Positions 41,987-51,629 of a stretch of 64,000 bases of DNA are shown piece by piece (position 1 is the stretch's first letter; each line of letters begins with the position of its first letter). The notes below the pieces were generated by a model. The model was given only the letters and a program-made list of their open reading frames with translations, had not been told where the DNA came from and searched no databases. This DNA comes from Cognaticolwellia aestuarii (GTDB lineage: Bacteria > Pseudomonadota > Gammaproteobacteria > Enterobacterales > Alteromonadaceae): assembly GCF_002000025.1 (NCBI RefSeq), contig NZ_MUZV01000003.1:356589-420588 (forward strand), written 5' to 3'. The position numbers were made by a program, and so were the translations under genes.

Positions 41987-44900
41987 ATGATTGAATTAAT
42001 TTTACGCTTTGCCATTGCTAGGCGCTGGCTAATAATGAGCATGACATTAGCGATAGTGGGCATGGGCTTGTGGAGCTATCATAAGCTTGCTATTGATGCG
42101 GTTCCCGACATTACCAATGTACAGGTGCAAATTAACACCCGAGCACTAGGTTATTCGCCGCTTGAAACAGAGCAGCGGGTTACCTTTCCCATTGAAAACG
42201 CGCTGACTGGCATCCCACATTTGTCATACACCCGATCTATATCACGATACGGTTTATCACAAGTTACCGCGATATTTGATGAAGATACCGACTTATATTT
42301 TGCCCGTAACTTGATCAACGAAAAACTGGCAACAATTAAAAATAAAATTCCTGCGGGCTTAGCGCCCGAAATGGGCCCTATTACAACAGGGCTTGGCGAG
42401 ATATTTATGTACAGCGTTGAGGCTTTACCCGATGCATTAAAGGCTAATGGTTTACCCTATAACGCTACTGACCTGCGTGAAATTCAAGACTGGATCATCA
42501 AACCACAACTGGCTTTAGTACCTGGCGTGACAGAAATTAACACCATAGGTGGCTATGACAAACAATATCACATAACCCCCCTGCCGAAGAAAATGCTCGA
42601 TTTTGCTATTTCGTTTCAAGATATAAATACAGCATTGCGCAGTAATAATAGTAATCAAGGCGCAGGATATATTGAACAAAATGGTCAACAGCTTACTGTC
42701 AGATCACCTGGACAATTAACTAACATAAGCGATATTGAACAAGTAATAATTAAAGTTGTTGATGATAGCCCGATAACAATATCCGATATTGCGCAAGTGT
42801 CTATCGGCCAAACTTTGCGTACAGGCGCGGCCACACGCCACGGTAAAGAAACCGTGATCGGCAGCGCCATGATGCTCGTAGGTGAAAACTCGCGTGTTGT
42901 TGCATTAGCCGTGGCCGAAAAGTTAATGCAAGTAAAATCATCATTACCTAAAGGCGTGATTGTTGAGCCAGTTTATAACCGAACAACATTGGTTGATAAA
43001 GCCATGTACACCGTGCAAAAAAACCTCGTTGAGGGGGCTTTATTAGTCATTGTTGTGCTATTTTTGCTTTTAGGAAATATACGTGCAGCTTTGATCACCG
43101 CAGCGGTAATTCCACTGGCTATGCTGGCAACCATTACCGGCATGGTAAAAGCGGGTGTATCGGCTAACTTAATGAGCCTGGGCGCGCTTGATTTTGGCTT
43201 AATTGTAGACGGCGCTGTTATTATCGTCGAAAACGCTACCAGGCGCTTAAGCAATGCGCAAAAACGACATGGCTCAATTTTAAGTCAAAAACAACGTTTA
43301 AGCGTAGTATACTCAGCAACTAATGAAGTGATAAAGCCCAGCCTATTTGGCGTGTTTATTATTACTATTGTCTACATTCCGTTGTTCAGTTTAACGGGTG
43401 TTGAAGGCAAAATGTTTCACCCAATGGCGGCAACCGTTGTGATGGCGCTAATGGCAGCCTTAGTGTTGTCATTAACACTGGTTCCTGCTGCTGTTGCCCT
43501 CTTTATGACCGGAGAAATTAGTGAAAAAGAAAGCGCTGTATTCAGTACAGCTAAGTCACTTTATAAACCACTCCTATTAGCCGCTATGAAGCTGCGTTGG
43601 TTTTTGCTTGCTGCTTGTGCCGCTTTACTTGCTTGCACTGTTTGGTTATCAACCACCCTTGGCTCAGAGTTTACGCCACAACTTAATGAAGAAGACATCT
43701 TGCTGCAGGCGATTCGGATTCCAGGTACGAGCTTGAATCAATCCGTGACAATGCAAAAAGCTATAGAGCTAAAAGTTCAGCAGTTTCCACAGGTTAACAA
43801 TGTTTTTTCAAGAATAGGAACGCCTGAAGTCGCAAACGACCCCATGCCACCCAATATTGCAGACACTTATGTCATGTTATTGCCACGAGAGCAATGGCCG
43901 GATCCAAGTTTAAGTCATGCTGAATTAGCAGCAAATATTGTTGAGTCATTGTCAGATCAGCTAGGAAATAATTTTGAGCTAACGCAGCCGATTGAGATGC
44001 GTTTCAATGAACTGCTATCAGGTGTTAGAGCTGACCTGGGCATAAAAATTATTGGTGACGATTTAGGGCAACTGCTCAAAACAGCCAATGCGATCAGAGA
44101 AGTAATCGAGCCTATTAAAGGCGCTAGTGACATTCAAGTAGAACAAGTCACTGGCCTACCCATGTTATCAATATTACCAAAACGTATGGAGCTAGCCCGT
44201 TATGGCCTTAATGTCTCACAATTACAATATGCGCTATCGACGGCCATTGGCGGTAAAAGTGCGGGCGTTATATATGAAGGTGATAGACGCTTTAATATGG
44301 TGGTAAGATTACCCGAAAACATTAGGCAAGATATACACCAATTAAGCGATCTACCAATCACTTTACCTAATGGTGAGTATGTACCTTTATCAGAGGTTGC
44401 CATACTTGAATTAGCGCCAGCACCTAACCAAATAAGTCGTGAAAATGGTAAACGACGTATTGTGGTAACAGCCAATGTTCGTGGCACTGATTTAGGCTCC
44501 TTTGTTGCTCATGTCAAAAAAAGTATTGCGAACAAAGTTGACATTCCCCCAGGATACTGGCTTGAATATGGCGGTACATTTGAGCAATTAGACTCAGCAA
44601 GTAAGCGCTTAACCCTTGTTATACCCGTTACTTTAGCAATAATTCTAGCTTTGCTAATTTTAGCCTTTGGTAATATAAAAGATGCCTTGATCATTTTCTC
44701 CGGCATACCGTTAGCACTTACTGGCGGAGTTATCGCACTTTGGCTTCGCGACATGCCACTGTCAATATCGGCTGGTGTTGGCTTTATTGCCCTTTCAGGC
44801 ATTGCCGTACTCAATGGCTTAGTTATGCTGACCTTTATTCGTGATTTATGCCAAGAAACAGGCCAATTAGTCAACGGTATCATCGAAGGTGCAATGCTAA

Positions 44901-45133
44901 GACTTCGACCTGTAATGATGACGGCTTTGGTTGCAGGGCTCGGTTTTGTACCCATGGCGCTTAATGTGGGTACGGGTGCAGAAGTACAGCGTCCCATTGC
45001 CACTGTTGTTATTGGTGGAATAATTTCATCTACCTTATTAACGTTATTTGTATTGCCAATTTTATATCGTTTGGCATATCAAAAAAGTTTTACCAAAAAT
45101 AACGTAAAAACGGCCAGCCCCGTAACCTTTTAA
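41987..45133 (+). CDS. CzcA-type heavy-metal RND efflux pump
   Basis: 1048 aa, full length for the HME-RND family. The diagnostic TM4 motif is LDFGLIVDGAVIIVENATRR (residues ~400-419), with D-F-G...D...E as in CzcA-like (HME1-type) divalent cation pumps, not the Cu/Ag CusA signature. Other markers: LAIDAVPDITNVQVQINT near the N-terminus, and GFIALSGIAVLNGLVML in the second half. It uses proton flow to export Co/Zn/Cd-like cations from the periplasm and membrane through the CzcB and TolC-type partners encoded just before. The exact metal is not readable from sequence. Last gene of the operon. Confidence 0.95.
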   Translation: MIELILRFAIARRWLIMSMTLAIVGMGLWSYHKLAIDAVPDITNVQVQINTRALGYSPLETEQRVTFPIENALTGIPHLSYTRSISRYGLSQVTAIFDEDTDLYFARNLINEKLATIKNKIPAGLAPEMGPITTGLGEIFMYSVEALPDALKANGLPYNATDLREIQDWIIKPQLALVPGVTEINTIGGYDKQYHITPLPKKMLDFAISFQDINTALRSNNSNQGAGYIEQNGQQLTVRSPGQLTNISDIEQVIIKVVDDSPITISDIAQVSIGQTLRTGAATRHGKETVIGSAMMLVGENSRVVALAVAEKLMQVKSSLPKGVIVEPVYNRTTLVDKAMYTVQKNLVEGALLVIVVLFLLLGNIRAALITAAVIPLAMLATITGMVKAGVSANLMSLGALDFGLIVDGAVIIVENATRRLSNAQKRHGSILSQKQRLSVVYSATNEVIKPSLFGVFIITIVYIPLFSLTGVEGKMFHPMAATVVMALMAALVLSLTLVPAAVALFMTGEISEKESAVFSTAKSLYKPLLLAAMKLRWFLLAACAALLACTVWLSTTLGSEFTPQLNEEDILLQAIRIPGTSLNQSVTMQKAIELKVQQFPQVNNVFSRIGTPEVANDPMPPNIADTYVMLLPREQWPDPSLSHAELAANIVESLSDQLGNNFELTQPIEMRFNELLSGVRADLGIKIIGDDLGQLLKTANAIREVIEPIKGASDIQVEQVTGLPMLSILPKRMELARYGLNVSQLQYALSTAIGGKSAGVIYEGDRRFNMVVRLPENIRQDIHQLSDLPITLPNGEYVPLSEVAILELAPAPNQISRENGKRRIVVTANVRGTDLGSFVAHVKKSIANKVDIPPGYWLEYGGTFEQLDSASKRLTLVIPVTLAIILALLILAFGNIKDALIIFSGIPLALTGGVIALWLRDMPLSISAGVGFIALSGIAVLNGLVMLTFIRDLCQETGQLVNGIIEGAMLRLRPVMMTALVAGLGFVPMALNVGTGAEVQRPIATVVIGGIISSTLLTLFVLPILYRLAYQKSFTKNNVKTASPVTF

Positions 45134-45155
45134 CGATCAGCAATCGTTACGCCTG

Positions 45156-45204
45156 TTACGCCTCAATGTTTTGCTTTAATGCGACATTGAGGCGTAATAA
45201 AAGC
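45156..45204 (+). terminator. Large hairpin after the czc-type operon
   Basis: TTACGCCTCAATGT and ACATTGAGGCGTAA form a perfect 14-bp stem with a 14-base loop, 22 bases after the pump stop. It is followed by AATAAAAG, so the poly-U part is missing; it is probably the operon's 3' end or a stabilising structure. Confidence 0.6.
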
Positions 45205-45369
45205 ACACAAGCTAATTACTTATCAATATCTCAGCAAAAGCCTATAAAACAAAAACAATATATCCATGCTTGATGATTCACAATAAATTAACATAATGTA
45301 TACTGCTAACAACGAGATAAATACCAAGTTGGTAAACCCCAATAAAGGTGTTGCCATTAGGTTATAAAT

Positions 45370-48300
45370 TTGCAGATTACATATAAAAAATTATTTTTAA
45401 GCGTTAGTATCATTTTGACCTTGTTCCCCTATTTTTTGATAAATGATATTTTACATTTTGATGAAATATGGCTTAAAAAAGCACCATTATTACTACTGCA
45501 AAGCTTAAGTGTTTGTTTTGTCACTACCTGTTATTTGATTATTAAAAAAAGAGCGTTGAAGCTTTTTTGGCAATTTATCACTTTAGCATTATTATCCTCG
45601 TTGATATCAAACCTATTATTTAGCTTTACGATCATCAATTACAGCCTGTTATTACAAGATTTTTTCACGCTGTGCAGTTATTTTTTTGTTATTTTAGCAA
45701 TAGAAACTAACCCGCATATAAGTGAAACAAAAAACAATAAGAACATTAGTAGCCGAGTTGCAGCCATTTTTTTCACGCTAATCTGTTTCAGTTACTTTGT
45801 TTTATTGCCGACTGAGTTTGCTGATAACGCCAAAGATAAAGTCGCCTCTTCACAGTTATTTCATCTTTTGATTGCGGCACTGATTTTTATCCGTCTTGCA
45901 ATTAACAGTTACCAATGTCAGAGTAAATTTTGGTGTCGAATTTATAGCATACTCACCATAGCTGCTGCAGCCATGCTATTAGAAAACCTTATTGAATATT
46001 TAAATCATTGGCTGTTCATTTCATTGCCAATATATCTAGCAACGCTATTAACTTTTATACCTTATTGCGCCCTGAATATTGCCGCTAGTCACTCGGCAAG
46101 ACCATTATCTGAGTCAAAAGAAACGACAGCTTCGTCAACACCTGAAGTCTACCTTTTAGTGTTAATATTTAGCTCAATATCAATTCACTTAACCGGTGTA
46201 GAACTTAAATTACACTACAATATTGAATCTTACTTACAGTCAATTTTAATTATCACTTGGCTTGGTATCGCGCTGACATTATTGGCAACCATAACCTATC
46301 GTAAGAATCGAATTGGCCATAAAAGACAACAAAAAATCAAACTGCAAGAATCAGCACAACAAGCCTTAGTTGAACTTAACTTACGCTTAACTAACGCTAT
46401 GCTTAACAGTGAAGATAAGGCGATAGTGAATGCCTCTAGTAATGCCATATTAACCACTAGTACCGATGGTGCTGTTCTTTCTGCAAACCCTGCGGCAGTG
46501 CAACTATTCCAGTGCTTGGAGCGCGAAATCATCTCGACTCGAGTCAGTAATTTTTTTTCCGTTGACGACCAAATGCATTACTTTTTTGACTTTAAAAGTA
46601 ATGTCTATACTTTACAACGTAAAGACGCTGGCATCTCAATTGAGTGCACAGCAACACGTAAAGATGGTACAGAATTTCCAGTGCAAGCAGAGTTACAATG
46701 GGCGGAAAGAGAAGAACAGCCCCTAGTTGTTATCACCTTTATTAATCTCACGGCTAGAAAACTTGCGGAACAACAAGCATTGGATTTAAAAGATAAATTT
46801 ATTGCCAATATTTCACATGAATTTAGAACACCGTTAACCATTATCAATGGCATTTTAGATCGCTACTTAGTTAAAGCTCAAAGTGACGAAGAAGGCAAAG
46901 AACTTAAAACAGCGAAACGCAATGGCTTACGACTCGTTCGTATGGTTGAACAGTTGCTCGAACTTTCCCGTTTATCTGACAACCCACAACTCACCATGGC
47001 CACATATCGCCTAAAAACATTAATGTCGATGCCTGCGGATTCATTTAGTCGCTTAGCCACACAAAACAAGCTAACGTTAACTTGTGATATACCTGACACT
47101 ATATGGCTTGATTGTGACGCTCAAGCATTTGATAAAATCATTTTTAACCTAATAGCTAATGCCATTAAGTACACACCTGCAGGTGGTAGTATTCAAGTTA
47201 TCGCACATAGTAATAGTGATAATTTTACACTTGATATTATTGACACGGGTATTGGTATTGCGCCCGACTCACAAAGTAAGATTTTTGAACGTTTTCAACG
47301 TGCTGATGACGAAAAAAACCAAGGAGTGTTTGGTGTTGGTATCGGTCTATCGTTAGTTAACGAGCTTGTTAAAGCCCACAATTGGCAAATTAATGTGGTT
47401 AGTGAATACAATAAAGGCAGCAAGTTCTCTTTAATTATCCCTTCAGCAGCAGCGCTAACAGAAGAGAAGTCAACCCCAACGTGTATATCTCAAATAGAAG
47501 TCGCGTCATTATTAACAGAGCCGCACAACCCAATTAAAGATACCAGAAACCACAGCCAAAAGGTGGTACTGGTCATAGAAGATAATTTAGATATGCAAAG
47601 CCATATCAAACAAGTTATTGAGCAAAGCCATCATACATTGCTCGCAGGTAGCGGAGAGCTCGGTTTAACTTTAGCCCAAGAGTATATTCCTGATATTATC
47701 GTGTGCGATATTATGCTAACGGGTATAGATGGCTTTGCGGTTTTAAAACAACTCAAAAGTCATGAACTAACCTCGCATATTCCTGTCATTTTACTAACAG
47801 CTCGCTCTGACTTAGATAGTCGTTTACATGGCTTAAATTTACAAGCAGATGAGTATTTAAGTAAACCATTCAATCATCAGGAATTATTAACCCGTATTGG
47901 GAATTTGATCCGAAACCGTGAAAAACTACAAAAACACTATTTAAATAACTTACAAAAAGATCTGCAAATAAACAGAAAAAATACCAGTTTTAATAATGTA
48001 GCCGAACTCACACACGTTAGTAGTGACGAGGTAACGCTTGACAATAAATTCTTGGAAAAACTAGAAGCAATAACAGCCCAAGTTTACACTGATACCGATT
48101 TAGACATTGTGCAATTAGCAGCAAAAATGGCAATGAGTGAGCGACAATTACAACGCAAAATTAAAGCATTAATTGGTATAACCCCCAATAATTTCATTAA
48201 AGAGTTTCGCCTTAAAAAAGCAAAAATATTATTGCAGAACGGCTCTCAAATTGGTCGCATTGCCCTTGATGTTGGATTTTCCTCACAAACATATTTTGGC

Positions 48301-48381
48301 CGTTGCTTTAAAGAAATGTTTGCCTGTACTCCTAAGCAATATCAACAACAGCAATTAAAAAAGCAGCGTCCATCAGTTTAA
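45370..48381 (+). CDS. Hybrid sensor histidine kinase with receiver and AraC DNA-binding domain
   Basis: 1003 aa. About eight membrane helices fill residues ~1-310. A PAS domain follows (~345-455: ILTTSTDGAVLSANPAAVQLF), then HisKA with ISHEFRTPL (phospho-His483), HATPase (FNLIANAIKYTP, DTGIGIAP, GVGIGLSLV), a receiver domain (~730-850, phospho-Asp780 in CDIML, Lys in LSKPF) and an AraC-type HTH (~895-990: AAKMAMSERQLQRKIKALIG, IALDVGFSSQTYFGRCFKEMF). This puts sensor, phosphorelay and transcription factor into one membrane protein. Start is TTG at 45370 with a weak site. Target genes are unknown. Its last nine bases overlap the end of the convergent propeller gene. Confidence 0.93.
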   Translation: MQITYKKLFLSVSIILTLFPYFLINDILHFDEIWLKKAPLLLLQSLSVCFVTTCYLIIKKRALKLFWQFITLALLSSLISNLLFSFTIINYSLLLQDFFTLCSYFFVILAIETNPHISETKNNKNISSRVAAIFFTLICFSYFVLLPTEFADNAKDKVASSQLFHLLIAALIFIRLAINSYQCQSKFWCRIYSILTIAAAAMLLENLIEYLNHWLFISLPIYLATLLTFIPYCALNIAASHSARPLSESKETTASSTPEVYLLVLIFSSISIHLTGVELKLHYNIESYLQSILIITWLGIALTLLATITYRKNRIGHKRQQKIKLQESAQQALVELNLRLTNAMLNSEDKAIVNASSNAILTTSTDGAVLSANPAAVQLFQCLEREIISTRVSNFFSVDDQMHYFFDFKSNVYTLQRKDAGISIECTATRKDGTEFPVQAELQWAEREEQPLVVITFINLTARKLAEQQALDLKDKFIANISHEFRTPLTIINGILDRYLVKAQSDEEGKELKTAKRNGLRLVRMVEQLLELSRLSDNPQLTMATYRLKTLMSMPADSFSRLATQNKLTLTCDIPDTIWLDCDAQAFDKIIFNLIANAIKYTPAGGSIQVIAHSNSDNFTLDIIDTGIGIAPDSQSKIFERFQRADDEKNQGVFGVGIGLSLVNELVKAHNWQINVVSEYNKGSKFSLIIPSAAALTEEKSTPTCISQIEVASLLTEPHNPIKDTRNHSQKVVLVIEDNLDMQSHIKQVIEQSHHTLLAGSGELGLTLAQEYIPDIIVCDIMLTGIDGFAVLKQLKSHELTSHIPVILLTARSDLDSRLHGLNLQADEYLSKPFNHQELLTRIGNLIRNREKLQKHYLNNLQKDLQINRKNTSFNNVAELTHVSSDEVTLDNKFLEKLEAITAQVYTDTDLDIVQLAAKMAMSERQLQRKIKALIGITPNNFIKEFRLKKAKILLQNGSQIGRIALDVGFSSQTYFGRCFKEMFACTPKQYQQQQLKKQRPSV

Positions 48382-51300
48382 GCCTGACTTAGTTATCACC
48401 TGCTCTTTTAGATTAACAAGACTACGCTTTTGCATAAGTTGTAAGTAATCAAAGCGAGCAGACTTGGGCCCACATAGCCCCAACCAAGCAAGTTGTGGGT
48501 CTGTATCGGTAAAGGTAAGCGCTTGTTCAATCAATACGCTGATTTGATCCCACGTTAAGTCTAATGGGTTTTCCCTGCTAAATGGAAAGAATGAATAAGC
48601 CATATTCATTGATGTACTATCATCAATTTCGCTTTTCAGTCGAGCGGCTAAACGTGCGGCTAATTCATTGGCATTATTACCCTTTTCATAACCAATGACA
48701 GCAAAAGTATCATGAGACCAGCGAATCACAAGATCGTCATTATTGCGACTATAAAGTAACAAGTCTGTAATATTAATGAGTTGGCTGTTACTAATCTCTG
48801 AATAGCTTTTTAATTGCACCATCAAAATATAAAGGCGTGGCAACATATCTCTTTGCACAGGTAGCAAGTTTTGATGCATTTGGTTCATCAACTGACTAGT
48901 TTGTTCGATATAAATATCTAAATAGCGCCGGCTTTTGACCCCGGTAACCTTATCAACAATCGCCGCTTTTTCGAGTTGTTTATTAGCTTGTGCTAGCTCT
49001 AGATTTTTCGACTTAAACTTCTCTGTTTTTTCGTGAACTTGTTGCTCTAAATACAATTTTTGTTGCTGTTCTATGACCAATTTACGATTTAATAATCGAG
49101 AGTAAAACAATAAAGATAAAGCCACGGCTAAGGTATATAAAATGTATGCCCACCAAGTATTCCAAGGGGCTGATTTAACAATAATATTAAGTGATAAGCC
49201 GGGGTCACTCCATATATTGTCATTATTGCCTGCAATAACTTGTAGTTGATAATTACCTGCTGGCAAATTGGTGTAAGACACTCGGCGCGACTTGCCCGCA
49301 TCAAGCCATTCTTGATCAAAACCTAAGAGTCGATATTTATATTGAGTAGAGTCTGGATTAGTATAATTAAGGCCAACATATTCGAATGAAACAAGCTGAT
49401 CATCATAGTTCAGTGTTAATTTCTTTACTTCGGATAATGCTGTTTCCGCTTTTATGGCGGTATTTAATTTCAGTATATTGGTTAACCTAACTTTGGGAGC
49501 AGAAAGAGTGATATTACTTTGTGTGGGTTCAACACTTGAAAAACCTTTTCCTGAGCCAAAATACAGTGTTCCCATTGAGTCTTTAAATATAGCGCTATGA
49601 TTAAAATCTAAATCAACTAACCCGTGGCTTAGATCAAAATGTTTAAAACGCTTTGATGACGGCGTAAATCGAGAAACGCCTTGATTCGAGCTTAACCAAA
49701 TATCGTCATACTCATCTTGAGACAAGCCATAAATAGTTTGGCTTTTCATACCGTCTTTTGTATCAAGGTGGGTAAATGAAAAATTCTCTGCCACTCTATC
49801 TGCATAGCTTAATATGTTTAAACCTGCAGCTTGCGTACCGACCCATAAACTCTTGTTGTTATCAATAAATAGAAACCAAGTTAAGTCACTTGAGATACTC
49901 GATACATTGTTATCGTCGTGGTTAATATGAAGAAATTTTTGGCTAATAGGATCATAACGATTTAAGCCAGCCCCATATGTAGCTATCCAAATTACGCCTT
50001 GTTCATCTTCTAATAGGTGTAAAATTGAATTACTACTTGGACCAAGCTCTGGCCTATCTTTATCGTTAACATAGCGGGTAAATTCATCATTTTTATTCAG
50101 GCGATTAAGCCCTTGATAAAAAGTTGAAACCCAAATATTTCCAGATTTGTCCTTAATTATATCAGTAATACTATTCGCAGAGATTGACCTGTCATCTTTT
50201 TCATCATGCTCGTAAGCAACACTAGTGCCTGTAAGCATATCGATTTTATAAAGACCTGAAGCCCGAGTGCCAACCCACAAGATATTTTCATCCGAAAATA
50301 ATGTCATAATTCTCATATCTGTAAAATAACTAGAAATCGTTAATCGTTGTATACTATTTTCTGACTTATTTAAGGTAAAAATACCACCACTATATGTACT
50401 GAATACAATTTCATTTTTATTAATTTGCGTAAAGCTTGTTACATTAGGAGCATTGAGAATGGGGAAGCGGGTTTCTGTATACTGTTTAAATGTAGTCATT
50501 GTTGGATCCCAACGATTAACACCAGTAAATGTACCAATCCACATTAAACCGTCATTATCTTCAAACAGAGTCATAATAAAATCATTACTAACACTGTATT
50601 GGTTATTTGGAGAGTGATTAAAGCGCTCAAAGTTTTCCTGTTTCTCGTTATATATAGAAAGACCATTATCGGTAGCAACCCAAATTCTTTTGCTTAAATC
50701 TTGATAGACATAATGAATGGTGTTACTGCTAACACTTGAGCTATCACCTTCCATGGTCTGAAAACTGATAAACCGATCCAATTCTGCATCATATTTGACT
50801 AACCCCTTATCTGTAGTGCCAATCCAAACTACGTCATCAGCATCTGTGAATAGAGAGTTTATGAATTTAGTTATGTAATCTTTCTTATTAAATCGAGAGT
50901 TCATCGTACGTTGAAACTCCCCTTTAAAATTAAAAACTGATATTCCGCCACCATTTGTTCCAATCCAAATTTCATTATTGGTTTCGGTAATCGCATGAAT
51001 AGTATTGTTTGATAAGGTATTTTCATTACCAAGCTGTTGGTAAATTTGTTGGACACTCCAACGTTCGTCCTGGCGACGAATAATATTCAAGCCATTCTCT
51101 GTTCCGACCCATATTTGTCCTTTAGTATCTTCGTATAGGGTATTAACAGCATCACTGGTTAATGCTGTATCATGGGTTTTAGTCGTAATATGTGTAAAAC
51201 TTTGCATGTCATTATTAAATAAATTGACACCGCCTCCACGAGTTCCTATCCAAAAATTTTGTTTTTTATCAATAAGTACACGACTAATAACATTAGAGCT

Positions 51301-51537
51301 TAATGAATTCTCTTTTTCCGCTTCATGATAATAACTAACGAGCTTATGACCATCGAATCGATGTAAGCCTTCTTGGGCACCAAACCACATAAAGCCATCT
51401 TTATCTTGTGCAATAGACATGGTAAATCGATAGGACATTGGATTATCAGAAGAGAAGCTCTTGAATAACCGGTCTTCGCTCGCATTACTCGTCGTGCTAA
51501 AGAGAATAATTGCTAGAATATATAATATTTTTAACAT
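48373..51537 (-). CDS. Two-component-regulator propeller protein with degenerate GGDEF domain
   Basis: 1054 aa. A signal peptide (to ~residue 19) precedes a periplasmic double propeller of Reg_prop repeats (recurring DKxGxxWxGTxxGGLxxxD/N motifs over residues ~40-660) and a Y_Y_Y domain (~690-770; GLNYTNPDSTQYKYRLLGFD). One membrane helix (~785-805), a coiled coil and a GGDEF-type domain follow. The GGDEF domain starts correctly (DKVTGVKSRRYLD), but at the catalytic site has RWSHDTFAV where active enzymes have RxGGDEFxx. It is therefore unlikely to make c-di-GMP and may be a binding or regulatory relic. It could sense carbohydrates, as related propellers do. Confidence 0.88.
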   Translation of the reverse strand: MLKILYILAIILFSTTSNASEDRLFKSFSSDNPMSYRFTMSIAQDKDGFMWFGAQEGLHRFDGHKLVSYYHEAEKENSLSSNVISRVLIDKKQNFWIGTRGGGVNLFNNDMQSFTHITTKTHDTALTSDAVNTLYEDTKGQIWVGTENGLNIIRRQDERWSVQQIYQQLGNENTLSNNTIHAITETNNEIWIGTNGGGISVFNFKGEFQRTMNSRFNKKDYITKFINSLFTDADDVVWIGTTDKGLVKYDAELDRFISFQTMEGDSSSVSSNTIHYVYQDLSKRIWVATDNGLSIYNEKQENFERFNHSPNNQYSVSNDFIMTLFEDNDGLMWIGTFTGVNRWDPTMTTFKQYTETRFPILNAPNVTSFTQINKNEIVFSTYSGGIFTLNKSENSIQRLTISSYFTDMRIMTLFSDENILWVGTRASGLYKIDMLTGTSVAYEHDEKDDRSISANSITDIIKDKSGNIWVSTFYQGLNRLNKNDEFTRYVNDKDRPELGPSSNSILHLLEDEQGVIWIATYGAGLNRYDPISQKFLHINHDDNNVSSISSDLTWFLFIDNNKSLWVGTQAAGLNILSYADRVAENFSFTHLDTKDGMKSQTIYGLSQDEYDDIWLSSNQGVSRFTPSSKRFKHFDLSHGLVDLDFNHSAIFKDSMGTLYFGSGKGFSSVEPTQSNITLSAPKVRLTNILKLNTAIKAETALSEVKKLTLNYDDQLVSFEYVGLNYTNPDSTQYKYRLLGFDQEWLDAGKSRRVSYTNLPAGNYQLQVIAGNNDNIWSDPGLSLNIIVKSAPWNTWWAYILYTLAVALSLLFYSRLLNRKLVIEQQQKLYLEQQVHEKTEKFKSKNLELAQANKQLEKAAIVDKVTGVKSRRYLDIYIEQTSQLMNQMHQNLLPVQRDMLPRLYILMVQLKSYSEISNSQLINITDLLLYSRNNDDLVIRWSHDTFAVIGYEKGNNANELAARLAARLKSEIDDSTSMNMAYSFFPFSRENPLDLTWDQISVLIEQALTFTDTDPQLAWLGLCGPKSARFDYLQLMQKRSLVNLKEQVITKSGLN

Positions 51538-51582
51538 CGAGTATTAAGCCGTGAGTTATAGAAAAAGTTAAGCTGCTTCAAT

Positions 51583-51610
51583 AAAAAAGCCACTAATTTC
51601 TCAGTGGCTT
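51583..51610 (-). terminator. Terminator of the GLLWKV-repeat peptidase gene
   Basis: AAGCCACT / AGTGGCTT (8 bp) with an 8-base loop. On the minus strand it is followed by TTTTTATTG. It lies 19 bases after the peptidase stop and before the propeller gene start. Confidence 0.85.
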
Positions 51611-51629
51611 GTTAAGGTAAGTTTTGCCA

